From Melioribacteraceae bacterium (lineage in GTDB: Bacteria > Bacteroidota > Ignavibacteria > Ignavibacteriales > Melioribacteraceae): a stretch of 9,834 bases of DNA. Below, piece by piece: positions 1 to 7,669 of this stretch. Within the stretch, counting starts at the first letter, position 1, and the number at the start of each line of letters is the position of its first letter. Both the position numbers and the translations under genes were made by a program. Below the pieces are notes generated by a model. The model was not told where the DNA came from and did no database searches. It saw only the letters and a list, made by a program, of their open reading frames with translations. The stretch lies in NCBI GenBank assembly GCA_015494845.1, contig WGAL01000061.1:1-9834 (forward strand). The letters are read 5' to 3'.

Positions 1-1131
1 ATAATGAACTACCATAAAAACAACGGAGGCGAAGAGCGCAAAGTTGTTTTAATTCCGTCTTCTGCGCACGGAACAAATCCGGCGAGCGCGGTTCTTGCAG
101 GCGGGGAAGTGGTAATCGTAAAATGCGATGAAAAGGGAAACGTGGACGTTGACGATTTGTGCGCAAAAGCCGAGCAACACAGCGAACGCCTCGCCGCGCT
201 TATGATTACTTATCCTTCCACGCACGGCGTTTTTGAGGAAAGAATTACGGAAATAGTCGATATTATTCATCAAAACGGCGGACTTGTTTACATGGACGGC
301 GCTAATATGAACGCGCAAGTCGGATTGACGAGTCCAGCGAAAATCGGCGCGGACGTTTGTCATTTGAATTTGCACAAAACTTTTGCTATTCCGCACGGCG
401 GCGGCGGACCGGGCGCAGGTCCGATTGCCGTAAATGAAAAGTTAAAACCGTACTTGCCTGGACACGTTTTCCGCAAATCGGATTCGGCAAAAGCAATGCG
501 CGCAACGGTTTCCGCGCCGTTCGGAAGCGCGAATATTTTAACTATTTCTTACGCCTACATTAAAATGATGGGAAGCGAAGGCTTGACTTTGGCGTCGAAA
601 ATCGCAATTCTTAACGCTAATTATTTACGCGCAAAACTTTCGAAGCATTACGAAGTAGTTTACACAGGCGAGAAAGGTTTTGTAGGGCACGAATTTATTT
701 TGAATTTCCACAACTTTAAGCAAACCGCTGATATTGTCGTGGAAGACGTCGCAAAGCGTTTAATGGATTACGGATTTCACGCGCCGACCGTTTCGTTTCC
801 TGTTCACGAAACGTTAATGATTGAACCGACCGAAAGCGAGTCGAAAGCGGAACTCGACAGATTTATTGCCGCGCTTGTTTCGATTAAAAAAGAGATTGAG
901 AAAATTGAAAACGGCGAATGGAGCAAGTTGGATAATCCGCTAAAAAATTCGCCGCACACGGCTGATGATATTGCGGTCGAGGTTTGGCCGCACGGATATT
1001 CCCGCGAAACGGCTGTATTCCCTGCTGATTGGACGCGCGATAATAAATTCTGGCCGGCGGTTAATCGCATCGACAACGCTTACGGTGACAGACATTTATT
1101 CTGCGCCTGCCCGCCGGTGGAGAGTTATTAG
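1..1131 (+). CDS. gcvP: Glycine dehydrogenase (decarboxylating), P-protein, C-terminal part (5' truncated by window edge)
   Basis: P-protein of the glycine cleavage system. With PLP it decarboxylates glycine in the cytoplasm and passes the aminomethyl group to the lipoyl H-protein. The frame is already open at base 1, and the ATG at base 4 falls inside conserved family sequence, so it is not the start. About 376 C-terminal codons of a protein usually near 950 residues are present. Visible motifs, numbered from the base-4 codon: [10 protein letters not shown] (20-29), [11 protein letters not shown] (69-79), [10 protein letters not shown] (98-107), and HLNLHKTF with the PLP-binding lysine at residue 125 (bases 376-378), followed by the glycine-rich HGGGGPG. 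PTESESK (276-281) and the ending [12 protein letters not shown] also match. That ending resembles single-chain GcvP of the E. coli type more than the split GcvPB subunit, as I recall the families. It ends in TAG and converges on the efflux operon. No other gcv gene is in the window. Confidence 0.97.
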   Translation: MMNYHKNNGGEERKVVLIPSSAHGTNPASAVLAGGEVVIVKCDEKGNVDVDDLCAKAEQHSERLAALMITYPSTHGVFEERITEIVDIIHQNGGLVYMDGANMNAQVGLTSPAKIGADVCHLNLHKTFAIPHGGGGPGAGPIAVNEKLKPYLPGHVFRKSDSAKAMRATVSAPFGSANILTISYAYIKMMGSEGLTLASKIAILNANYLRAKLSKHYEVVYTGEKGFVGHEFILNFHNFKQTADIVVEDVAKRLMDYGFHAPTVSFPVHETLMIEPTESESKAELDRFIAALVSIKKEIEKIENGEWSKLDNPLKNSPHTADDIAVEVWPHGYSRETAVFPADWTRDNKFWPAVNRIDNAYGDRHLFCACPPVESY

Positions 1132-1162
1132 CAATAACAAAAATAAAATACAATAAAACACA

Positions 1163-1286
1163 CGTCCGCCTTGGAGGATTGCGATAAAATGCATCGGCAT
1201 CCGCCGCGGCGAATTATCGAATATTCTACCTTTACTTGCTAATCTGATAGATTGCCGCGCTTCACTTCGTTCCGCTCGCAATGACG
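1163..1286 (-). repeat. Interspersed GTCATTGCGAG-type repeat, copy 1
   Basis: This is a non-coding palindromic element between gcvP and the efflux operon. Read on the minus strand it starts with a 36-base core (1250-1285) opening GTCATTGCGAGCG and closing GGCAATC. The core is 32/36 identical to the core at 7671-7706. A GC-rich palindrome, CCGCCGCGGCG, lies at 1201-1211. It is 49 bases from the core edge, against 48 in copy 2. The far end (1163-1180, containing CGTC and GGAGGATT) is only loosely similar to the far end of copy 2, so that boundary is approximate. Similar GTCATTGCGAG repeats are common in many bacterial genomes. Function is unknown. Confidence 0.75.
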
Positions 1287-1298
1287 GTTATTTTTTAA

Positions 1299-1316
1299 TT
1301 CCGCTCGCAATAACCG
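1299..1316 (-). repeat. Partial duplicate of the repeat's terminal segment
   Basis: Eighteen bases match 1270-1287 at 16 of 18 positions, both beginning TTCCGCTCGCAAT. This places a fragment of the repeat end in direct orientation 29 bases downstream of copy 1. A 7-base inverted repeat (CGGTTAT at 1285-1291, ATAACCG at 1310-1316) joins the two. It looks like a remnant of a second insertion or a local duplication. Confidence 0.5.
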
Positions 1317-1327
1317 ACAAAAATAAA

Positions 1328-1350
1328 AAAGGCGCAACGAGCGCGCCTTT
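1328..1350. terminator. Bidirectional rho-independent terminator between gcvP and the RND operon
   Basis: A perfect 8-base stem is formed by AAAGGCGC (1328-1335) and GCGCCTTT (1343-1350), with a 7-base loop. On the minus strand the stem is followed by a T-rich run (CCTTTTTTATTTTT), the classic arrangement, starting about 20 bases past the pump's stop codon. On the plus strand it is followed by AATTTTT, which could also end gcvP transcription. The position between two convergent genes supports a shared terminator. Confidence 0.87.
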
Positions 1351-1371
1351 AATTTTTCGTATATCGCTTAT

Positions 1372-4300
1372 TTATTTTTTCTTTTTATTCTTCCTATCCT
1401 CAAAAACGTAATAGAACGCGGGAATTACAAACAATCCGAGCAAAGTGGAAACAAGCAAACCGCCGATTGAGACCACGCCGAGCGGTTGCCGCATTTCCAC
1501 GCCGGCGCTACCGACGCCCAGGGCAAGCGGTAACATTCCCAAAATAATCGCGATTGTGGACATCACAATCGGTTTCAGTTTTGTCGGACACGCTTCAATC
1601 AACGCGTCGCGCACGTTCATTCCGTGTTCCCTTACAAGTTGGTTCGTATAATCGAGCATTAAGATTGCGTTATTCACCACGATTCCAATCAACATAATTA
1701 TCGCCATTAAGGAAGTAATCGCAAACGAAATATTCGTGTAATAAAGCGACGCAAGCACTCCGATTATCGCAAGCGGGACGGTAAGCAAAATGAAAATCGG
1801 TTGAATGAAACTTTCCAAAATTGCGGCAAGCAACAAGTAAGTAAGAATAAGCGCAAGAACAAAGGCAAATTGCATATCGCTAACCATTTCGTTCATCATT
1901 CGAACCGTACCGGCCCATTTCATTTTGTAACCAGGCGGGAACTTCACGTCTTTCAACCTTTTTTCAATTTCTTTCGTTATGTTTCCAAGTGGCACGCCTG
2001 GCGCAGGCGAACCGGTAAATTGTATCGCTACGAATTTATCGCGATGAATAATTTTGGAATAACTTTTCGTAAAACGAATATCTGCAAGTTGCGCAAGACG
2101 GAATACCGTTCCGCGACGCGAAGGAATTGCAATGCGTCCGATTTTTTCCGGCGTATCAACCGATGCGTCGTTCATTGTTACGGTGATGTCGTATTCGTCG
2201 CCTTTTTCGAGATATTTTGCCGCCGTAATTCCTTCCAACGCCGCGCGCAAAGTCAAAGCGATTTCACGCGCAGTAATTCCGGCGTCGGCGAGTTTTACTC
2301 TGTCCGGAATAATCGTAATTTCCGGTTTCCCTTCGCGCGAACTTTGGTCGAGGTTCACCAAACCTGGCACGTCTTTAATTCGCGCCCAAACCGTATCGCG
2401 AAGTTTATTTAGCGTTTCGAGATTTTGTCCCAGCAAAAAGAATTGCATCGGCGCGCCGTTTTTTGAAGTAAACGATTTGTAATCGACTGTAATTAAGCGC
2501 ACGTTGGGAATATCCGTAAATTGCTTCTTAAACTCGTTTATGTAATAATCGAGTTTCTTTTCGCGTTCGCCAGGCAGCACCAAATTTACGTCCATTCGCG
2601 CAACGTTTGTTCCGGTGTTTACGTCGGTAATTCTTCCGAGTTCCGTAACGATATTTTTTATTCCAGGATAACCTTTGATTTTTTCTTCCATTGTGCGAAG
2701 AACGTCGGCGGTTTCATAAATATTGTATTCTTGCGGCAGTTCAACCGTAATTTGAATTTCGCCGTTATCCGATTGCGGAATCATATTAAATCCGATTTTC
2801 GGCCCGTAGTAAACAACAGTGAAAACAAATATCGCGAACGAAACCAAAATTATCGCAACGCTGATGCCTTTGTTTTGCAACGATTTCGCAAGCCACTTTC
2901 TGTAAAATTCATCCCATTTTTTGTAGAACGCATCAACTTTTTTCGTAACATTTCCAACTTTGCTGTCTTTCCTAATTAACAACGACGCGAGCATCGGCGT
3001 TAAAGTAAATGAAAAAAGCAAAGAGAAAATCGTGGAAAACGCCGCCGCGTATGCGAGTTCTTTCATAAACATTCCGACCATTGAATGCATGCTTGCAATC
3101 GGCAAGAACACAACAACGTTGGTTAAAGTTGCCGCAATTACCGCAAGCGCAACTTCGCTCGTTCCTTTAATAGCCGCTTCTTTCGGGGAATTTCCCATAT
3201 TTTTATGGCGGAAAATATTTTCCAGCACAACGACCGAGTTCGCCACAAGCACGCCGACGGAAACCGAAATTCCCATAAGCGACATAATGTTCAAACTCAT
3301 ATCGAACCATTGAAAAGTAAGAAACGTCGCGATTATCGAAGCGGGCATCGAAAGTGCGACGATAATCGTCGAGCGAATGTTGAACAAAAACAAGAAGAGA
3401 ATAATCGAGGTAAAAACGACGCCGAGAATAATATTGCTTACGGTATCATCGACAGAACTGCGCGTGAAAATCGATTTGTCGCTTACAATTTTAAGCGAAA
3501 GACCTTCCGGCAAGGAACTCAAAATTTCCGGCAACGCTTTGTGAACAGCGTCGGACACAACAACTTCGTTTCCGTCGGAGCTCTTGATTATCGAAAGCCG
3601 CACAGCATTCGAATCGGTAATTCCCGTTTCAGCGTTGAAGAAAACCGTGCGTCTTCTTATCTCTTTTCCGCCGTCGATAACCTTCGCAATTTGCGCGAGT
3701 CGCTTATTCCCAAACGGCGTGGGAACTTGCAAATTTCTAATTTCGTCAATACTACGAAATCTTCCCTTAACGCGCGTTGTGTATTCCAAATCGTTAATTT
3801 TGAACGAACCGCTCGGAAGGTCGATATTTTGCGAACCGATAATCTGCAACATTTGCGGAAGCGAAATAAAATCTTCGTAAACTATTTTATTGTCAAACGC
3901 AATTTTAATTTCGCGTTCCTGCCCGCCGGTTATTTTTACGTCGGCAACGCCTTGAATTTGCGACAAGCGGTCTTTTAAGTCCGTCGAAGCAATGTGGTAA
4001 AGTTCGCGCGGGTCGATATCGCCGCTTAAAATAATATCCATAATCGGAAAAGCGTTAATATCGATTTTCTGTACAATCGGCTTTTTCGCGTCGGAAGGAA
4101 GTTTGTTCAGAATTTGGTCAACTTTGTCTTTTACTTCCTGGTTCGCGACGTCAACGTCTTTTGTCAATTTAAACTCAATAACGGTAATTGCCGCGCCGTC
4201 CAAGTTGTACGATTCTATTTTCTTTATTTCGCTAATCGTCGAAACCGCGTCTTCAATTTTTTTCGTGATAAGCGTTTCCGTTTCTTTCGGTCCCGCGCCG

Positions 4301-4455
4301 GGATAAATCGTCGTAACGGTTACGTACGGAATTTTAACTTCCGGCATATGGTTAAGATTAAGCGTCTTAAAAGCAAGTGCGCCGAAAAGAATAAAAACCG
4401 AAAGCAACACCGTTGTAAATACGGGACGTTCGACGGAAAGTTTTGCTAAAAACAT
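1372..4455 (-). CDS. RND-family efflux pump, inner-membrane transporter (AcrB/HAE1-like)
   Basis: Inner-membrane pump of a tripartite efflux system, 1027 residues, the usual family length. It starts MFLAKLSVERPVFTTVL, the typical cytoplasmic lead-in to TM1 (about 11-30). A large periplasmic loop (about 31-337) is followed by TM2-TM6 (about 338-495), a second periplasmic loop (about 555-858) and TM8-TM12 to residue 1015. The tail is lysine-rich (RKNKKKK). Periplasmic family motifs such as YPGAGPKETE (51-60) are clear. The site aligning with AcrB Asp407-Asp408 in TM4 reads GVLVANSVVVLEN, giving Ala405-Asn406 (GCG and AAC, bases 3238-3243). The site of AcrB Lys940 in TM10 reads GIVVNNAIL, giving Asn928. 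The canonical proton-relay charges are therefore absent. It is the last gene of the operon, 9 bases after the adaptor, with a perfect AGGAGG, and a terminator follows. Substrate cannot be told from sequence; drugs, lipids or other amphiphiles are all possible. Confidence 0.97.
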   Translation of the reverse strand: MFLAKLSVERPVFTTVLLSVFILFGALAFKTLNLNHMPEVKIPYVTVTTIYPGAGPKETETLITKKIEDAVSTISEIKKIESYNLDGAAITVIEFKLTKDVDVANQEVKDKVDQILNKLPSDAKKPIVQKIDINAFPIMDIILSGDIDPRELYHIASTDLKDRLSQIQGVADVKITGGQEREIKIAFDNKIVYEDFISLPQMLQIIGSQNIDLPSGSFKINDLEYTTRVKGRFRSIDEIRNLQVPTPFGNKRLAQIAKVIDGGKEIRRRTVFFNAETGITDSNAVRLSIIKSSDGNEVVVSDAVHKALPEILSSLPEGLSLKIVSDKSIFTRSSVDDTVSNIILGVVFTSIILFLFLFNIRSTIIVALSMPASIIATFLTFQWFDMSLNIMSLMGISVSVGVLVANSVVVLENIFRHKNMGNSPKEAAIKGTSEVALAVIAATLTNVVVFLPIASMHSMVGMFMKELAYAAAFSTIFSLLFSFTLTPMLASLLIRKDSKVGNVTKKVDAFYKKWDEFYRKWLAKSLQNKGISVAIILVSFAIFVFTVVYYGPKIGFNMIPQSDNGEIQITVELPQEYNIYETADVLRTMEEKIKGYPGIKNIVTELGRITDVNTGTNVARMDVNLVLPGEREKKLDYYINEFKKQFTDIPNVRLITVDYKSFTSKNGAPMQFFLLGQNLETLNKLRDTVWARIKDVPGLVNLDQSSREGKPEITIIPDRVKLADAGITAREIALTLRAALEGITAAKYLEKGDEYDITVTMNDASVDTPEKIGRIAIPSRRGTVFRLAQLADIRFTKSYSKIIHRDKFVAIQFTGSPAPGVPLGNITKEIEKRLKDVKFPPGYKMKWAGTVRMMNEMVSDMQFAFVLALILTYLLLAAILESFIQPIFILLTVPLAIIGVLASLYYTNISFAITSLMAIIMLIGIVVNNAILMLDYTNQLVREHGMNVRDALIEACPTKLKPIVMSTIAIILGMLPLALGVGSAGVEMRQPLGVVSIGGLLVSTLLGLFVIPAFYYVFEDRKNKKKK

Positions 4456-4459
4456 ATTT

Positions 4460-4467
4460 CCTCCTTA
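4460..4467 (-). promoter_or_regulatory. Shine-Dalgarno of the RND pump overlapping the adaptor stop codon
   Basis: The minus strand reads TAAGGAGG, then four bases, then ATG (start at 4455). The TAA is the stop codon of the upstream adaptor gene. The ribosome-binding site is a perfect anti-SD match, much stronger than the AAGGGA-type sites before the adaptor and channel genes. The overlap suggests translational coupling of pump to adaptor. Confidence 0.85.
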
Positions 4468-5511
4468 TTTCGTAACTCTGATTTTTACGCCGTCGCTTAA
4501 TCTTAAAATTCCTTTTACAATCAGCGGGTCGCCGGCTTTCAATCCGCTTTCGATTTCGTAATAAACGCCGTTTGAATTTTTGATTTTCACGTATTGTTTT
4601 TTAGCGACATCGCCTTGCGCAAGAAAAACGTAACTTCCTTTTTCGTCTTTTTTCACTACGTTTAGCGGAACGGCGATTGCGTTGTCGTTTTCGTAAACCA
4701 CGATTTGAACGTCGGCGGTAAGTCCCGGCAAAATTTCGCGTTTCGAATTATCGAAAATCAAATCGGCGTAAAACGCTTGTTTCATCGGATTTTTGGAAAG
4801 CGAGATTTCCGAAACCTTTCCTACGTAGGTCTTTCCTTCGACGCTCGCAACCGCTTTCATTCCTTTTTTGATTTGCATCCGCTCGCTTTCGGAAATCCAT
4901 ACGCGGATTTTCATTCTGTCCAATTTTGCTATCGTAAACAAGGGCGTTTTCGCTTTCACGTTGTCGCCTTCGTCCACCATAAATTCTGTTATCGTTCCGT
5001 CGTAAGGCGCGTCGAGTTTCAGCATATCTTTCATCGTTTCGTAATTGCGTTTATCCACCAAATACTTTGTTTCCGCGCCTTCGAACTGCGCCTGCGCGAT
5101 TTGTCCCTTTTCGTAAAGCGCTTTCATCCGCTCGTAAGTTTTCTTTGAATTTTCATAAGCCGCTTTCGCTTGTTGGTATTTCGACGCAGGCGAATCTTCG
5201 GGAAACTCAATAATCACGTCGTCTTTCTTTACGTTGTCGCCAGGCTTGAAATTTATCTTTTCTATTCGTCCGCCAATCATTGCGCCGATTACGGTTTGAC
5301 GCTCGCCTTCGAACGTTCCGTAAAATTTTAAGACTTTCGTGAATTTTCTCGGCGTAACTTTTTGAACCGTTACCGGATAACCTTCTTCCTTTAAAATTTC
5401 CTCGAAGGTTTTTGCTTTTTCTTTTTTCTCGCCTGAGCACCCGGCAAAAAGAAGCGCCACAAGACTTAAAACCGTAAAAAGTTTTCCAAAATTAATTGTT
5501 CTCGTGTTCAT
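4465..5511 (-). CDS. RND efflux periplasmic adaptor (membrane fusion protein, HlyD/AcrA-like), probable lipoprotein
   Basis: Periplasmic adaptor joining the RND pump to the outer-membrane channel, 348 residues. A short basic N-terminus and hydrophobic stretch (about 8-24) end in LFAGC, giving a probable lipidated Cys25. Phe at the -3 position is less usual than Leu. The two half-motifs of the lipoyl-like domain are at about 77-104 (GGRIEKINFKPGDNV) and 166-197 (DAPYDGTITEFMVDEGDNV). They enclose an alpha-helical hairpin (about 108-164) rich in Lys, Glu and Ala. A beta-barrel (about 200-272) and a membrane-proximal domain (about 278-348) follow. In the hairpin, R128/L132/A139 seem to sit where AcrA-type adaptors have the RLS channel-docking motif, with Ala for Ser. 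The start lies 17 bases after the channel gene, with a modest AAGGGA site 7 bases upstream. Between channel and pump genes, its role as adaptor is secure. Confidence 0.95.
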   Translation of the reverse strand: MNTRTINFGKLFTVLSLVALLFAGCSGEKKEKAKTFEEILKEEGYPVTVQKVTPRKFTKVLKFYGTFEGERQTVIGAMIGGRIEKINFKPGDNVKKDDVIIEFPEDSPASKYQQAKAAYENSKKTYERMKALYEKGQIAQAQFEGAETKYLVDKRNYETMKDMLKLDAPYDGTITEFMVDEGDNVKAKTPLFTIAKLDRMKIRVWISESERMQIKKGMKAVASVEGKTYVGKVSEISLSKNPMKQAFYADLIFDNSKREILPGLTADVQIVVYENDNAIAVPLNVVKKDEKGSYVFLAQGDVAKKQYVKIKNSNGVYYEIESGLKAGDPLIVKGILRLSDGVKIRVTK

Positions 5512-5528
5512 TTTATTTCCCTTTATTT

Positions 5529-6953
5529 TTATTCGATGTAATCTTTTACGTAATCCAAATATTCTTGTTCGATTTTCCCGACCAAATCGTAAAGTTCTGC
5601 TTTTGCGACAAGATAATCGTGAACCGCTTGCGTGTAATTTACGCGCGCTTTGCTTAACGCCACGTCCGCGTCGTTTACTTCCAGCCGACTGCTCAATCCG
5701 TGATTAAATCTGTCTTCGGCAATTTTATACGCTTCTTCGGCAAGTTTTACGTTGTCGCGCATTGAAAGAATTTCGTTTTTAACGCGCAACAAATCGTTGT
5801 ATTTCGAAACGATTTGCATCACGGTTGCGTCGGTTAAAGTTTTGATTTGTTCGGAAGTTTGCTTAATCGTAATTTCATCCTGCTGAACTTTGTGGTAAGT
5901 TCTCATCCCTTGAAATAAATTTATCGAAAAACTAATTCCGATTGTCGAAGTTTGATAATCGGTAAAATTAAATTTTTCGCCTGTTCCATTAAACGCGTAA
6001 TTTGCAAATCCCACAAGCGTAGGCCAATACGCGCCGGCGTCGATCGCTTTCATTTCTTTATCGAGTTGTTTTTTAACTTTCAGCGTTTGAATATTGAGGT
6101 TCAATTCTTTTCCCGCCGCGATTAAATCTTCCAACAAAGGCAATTCGTCTTCCGTATATTCCAATTTACCTTGGACTTCAACCTTGCTTTCTTGCGGAAT
6201 ATTCAAAACGATTTTCAATCCGTTCAAAGCGTTCGTATGCGCGTTCTCAAGTTGTTTTAATATCGGTTTGATATTTTCCACTTCCACCTTCACGCGCATT
6301 TCGGTAAATTCCGGCACAAGTCCTTGCTCGCGCATCGCTTTAACGTTTTCCAAATGCTCTTTAGCGTTGTTGTAGCGTGCAAGCGCGATATCGTATAATT
6401 GCTCGGTTAGCAAAACGCCGTAAAACGCTTTTTTTACTTTCAGAACCGTTTGCGAAACGGTCTCTTTCAATTTTACTTTGGCGAGATTAAGATAAATTTT
6501 CGAAGCGCCGATTCCTCGGAACACGGCGGAATTAAACAAAATTTGGCTGAATTGAAATTCCGCCTTGTAATTATTTGCAAGCGCAAACGATTGCAACTTG
6601 TAATCCATCGGCATTAACTTATTCGGGTCGTAAGGAATTATACCTTCCTGAAACAAAATTCCGTAAGTCGAATTATTCAGCATTGCTTGAAAATCCGGGA
6701 ACGGCATCATCGGTTTTTTTAGGAAATGCGAGAACCCCGCGGAAAAATCAAGCGTAGGCATTGCGTAACCAAACGCCTCTTTCACCGCCGCCTCGCCTTT
6801 TTCAACGTCAAGTTTGGCGAGTTTTATTTCGCGGTTGTTTCGTAAAGCGGTTTTTATCGCGTCGTCCATTGTCAATGTAAGCGTTGTTTGCTGCGCGTAA
6901 AGCGCTATTGACGACAGAACGAAACCCGCTAAAAGAAAAATCTTTTTTAACAT
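5529..6953 (-). CDS. TolC-like outer-membrane efflux channel (OEP family)
   Basis: Outer-membrane factor of the tripartite pump, expected to form a trimeric barrel and a long periplasmic alpha-tunnel. It has 474 residues, normal for the family. A Sec signal peptide (MLKKIFLLAGFVLSSIALYA) precedes likely cleavage after Ala20. Two related OEP halves are visible, about 28-230 and 245-460. The first opens LTMDDAIKTALRNNREI, and the second half ends with NHGLSSRLEVNDADVALSKAR, a typical OEP region. Long heptad-like helices occur at about 190-245 and 365-460. It starts 3 bases after the TetR stop. Its AAGGGA ribosome-binding site (6960-6965) lies in the last codons and stop of the regulator gene, so the two are probably translationally coupled. 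No cysteine follows the signal peptide, so this channel is not predicted to be lipidated, unlike OprM. Confidence 0.96.
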   Translation of the reverse strand: MLKKIFLLAGFVLSSIALYAQQTTLTLTMDDAIKTALRNNREIKLAKLDVEKGEAAVKEAFGYAMPTLDFSAGFSHFLKKPMMPFPDFQAMLNNSTYGILFQEGIIPYDPNKLMPMDYKLQSFALANNYKAEFQFSQILFNSAVFRGIGASKIYLNLAKVKLKETVSQTVLKVKKAFYGVLLTEQLYDIALARYNNAKEHLENVKAMREQGLVPEFTEMRVKVEVENIKPILKQLENAHTNALNGLKIVLNIPQESKVEVQGKLEYTEDELPLLEDLIAAGKELNLNIQTLKVKKQLDKEMKAIDAGAYWPTLVGFANYAFNGTGEKFNFTDYQTSTIGISFSINLFQGMRTYHKVQQDEITIKQTSEQIKTLTDATVMQIVSKYNDLLRVKNEILSMRDNVKLAEEAYKIAEDRFNHGLSSRLEVNDADVALSKARVNYTQAVHDYLVAKAELYDLVGKIEQEYLDYVKDYIE

Positions 6954-6956
6954 AAT

Positions 6957-7568
6957 TTATCCCTTATTTATTTTTATTCCTTCCAATACGTATTTAATAA
7001 CGCGTTTGATTTTTTTCACAATCGGTTCGAAATCTACGTTCTTAATAAATGTTTCGCCGGAAACGATATAAGCGTTGTTTATCATTGCAAGAACCAATTC
7101 GTCGAGGTCTTCGGCTACCGTTTGCGCTTTTACTTTGCGAAACTCGCCTTTTTCAATTCCCTCTTCAATTAATTCTTTCAGCAGTTTTAGTTGTCTTTCC
7201 CGCAATTCGGAAAATTGCGTTCTGATTATTCTTCCAAATTCAAGATACGTTTCAAGGCGCACGCTGTATTTCATTGTTCTTTTACGAACGAAATACATTA
7301 ATTCGATTAAAATTTCCTCGATTTTTTTCGACGCTTTGATTTTCTTGACAAGTATCTTTTCTTGCGCCGCAAAATGCTCATGAATTTCCATCGTAATTAT
7401 TTCACGGAATAACTGCTCTTTGTTTTCGAAATAATAATAAAGAGAAGTTTTTTTCATTCCGAGCATTTTTGCGATATCGTCCAAAGTCGTTTTGGAATAA
7501 CCGTAAACCGCAAAAAGATTAGTCGCCGCTTCGAGAATTTCTTCTTTTTTGTTATCGTATTTTTTCAT
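6957..7568 (-). CDS. TetR/AcrR-family transcriptional regulator of the efflux operon
   Basis: Ligand-responsive DNA-binding protein, 203 residues, usual family size. The N-terminal TetR domain (about 9-55) is clear: ILEAATNLFAVYGYSKTTLDDIAKMLGMKKTSLYYYFENKE contains the helix-turn-helix (about 28-48) and the hallmark LYYYF after it. The remainder is helical and variable, as expected of the ligand-binding and dimer region, so the inducer cannot be guessed. The chosen ATG gives a standard short lead before helix 1. It has no convincing Shine-Dalgarno (AAATAATCAAA precedes it), which suggests low expression. It is the first gene of the unit, and a large palindrome lies 16-44 bases upstream. By analogy with AcrR-type systems it is inferred to repress its own operon. 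Confidence 0.95.
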   Translation of the reverse strand: MKKYDNKKEEILEAATNLFAVYGYSKTTLDDIAKMLGMKKTSLYYYFENKEQLFREIITMEIHEHFAAQEKILVKKIKASKKIEEILIELMYFVRKRTMKYSVRLETYLEFGRIIRTQFSELRERQLKLLKELIEEGIEKGEFRKVKAQTVAEDLDELVLAMINNAYIVSGETFIKNVDFEPIVKKIKRVIKYVLEGIKINKG

Positions 7569-7583
7569 TTTGATTATTTGATT

Positions 7584-7612
7584 TTTCGAACATTTTATTT
7601 TATTGTTCGAAA
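7584..7612. promoter_or_regulatory. Candidate TetR operator (two TTCGAA-centred arms)
   Basis: A perfect 9-base inverted repeat, TTTCGAACA (7584-7592) and TGTTCGAAA (7604-7612), is separated by an 11-base AT-only spacer. Each arm contains the self-complementary hexamer TTCGAA, and the arms are 20 bases centre to centre, about two helical turns, which suits a dimer or dimer pair. It lies just upstream of tetR and overlaps the proposed -10 box and start region. Binding by the TetR protein is inferred. Confidence 0.62.
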
Positions 7613-7638
7613 TATAGAATTTCCGAATTTAAAATCAA
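7611..7638 (-). promoter_or_regulatory. Candidate sigma70-type promoter of the tetR-efflux operon
   Basis: On the minus strand, TTGATT (7633-7638) and TATATT (7611-7616) form plausible -35 and -10 boxes with a 16-base spacer. Transcription would start near 7604, inside the palindrome, leaving a leader of about 35 bases. The surroundings are very AT-rich, so chance matches are possible. Confidence 0.4.
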
Positions 7639-7669
7639 AATGAATTTTCTCCAACGATATTAAAAAATA

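Noticed and set aside
4..6. ATG at base 4 as the true start of gcvP
   Set aside because: Conserved P-protein sequence begins immediately, the frame is open to base 1, and more than half of the usual protein would be missing.
1124..1138. Inverted repeat GTTATT/AATAAC spanning the gcvP stop codon as a terminator
   Set aside because: The stem is AT-rich and weak with no following T-run; the GC-rich hairpin at 1328-1350 is far better.
1189..1242. Small plus-strand frame of 17 codons beginning ATGCATCGGCAT with GGAGG about 10 bases upstream
   Set aside because: It lies wholly inside repeat copy 1 and includes the GC-rich palindrome; the second copy of the repeat does not preserve the frame.
3205..3978. 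Long open frame on the plus strand opposite the RND gene
   Set aside because: It is antisense to a clearly conserved pump. Its protein is rich in Arg and Asn with no recognisable domain, as expected for a shadow frame.
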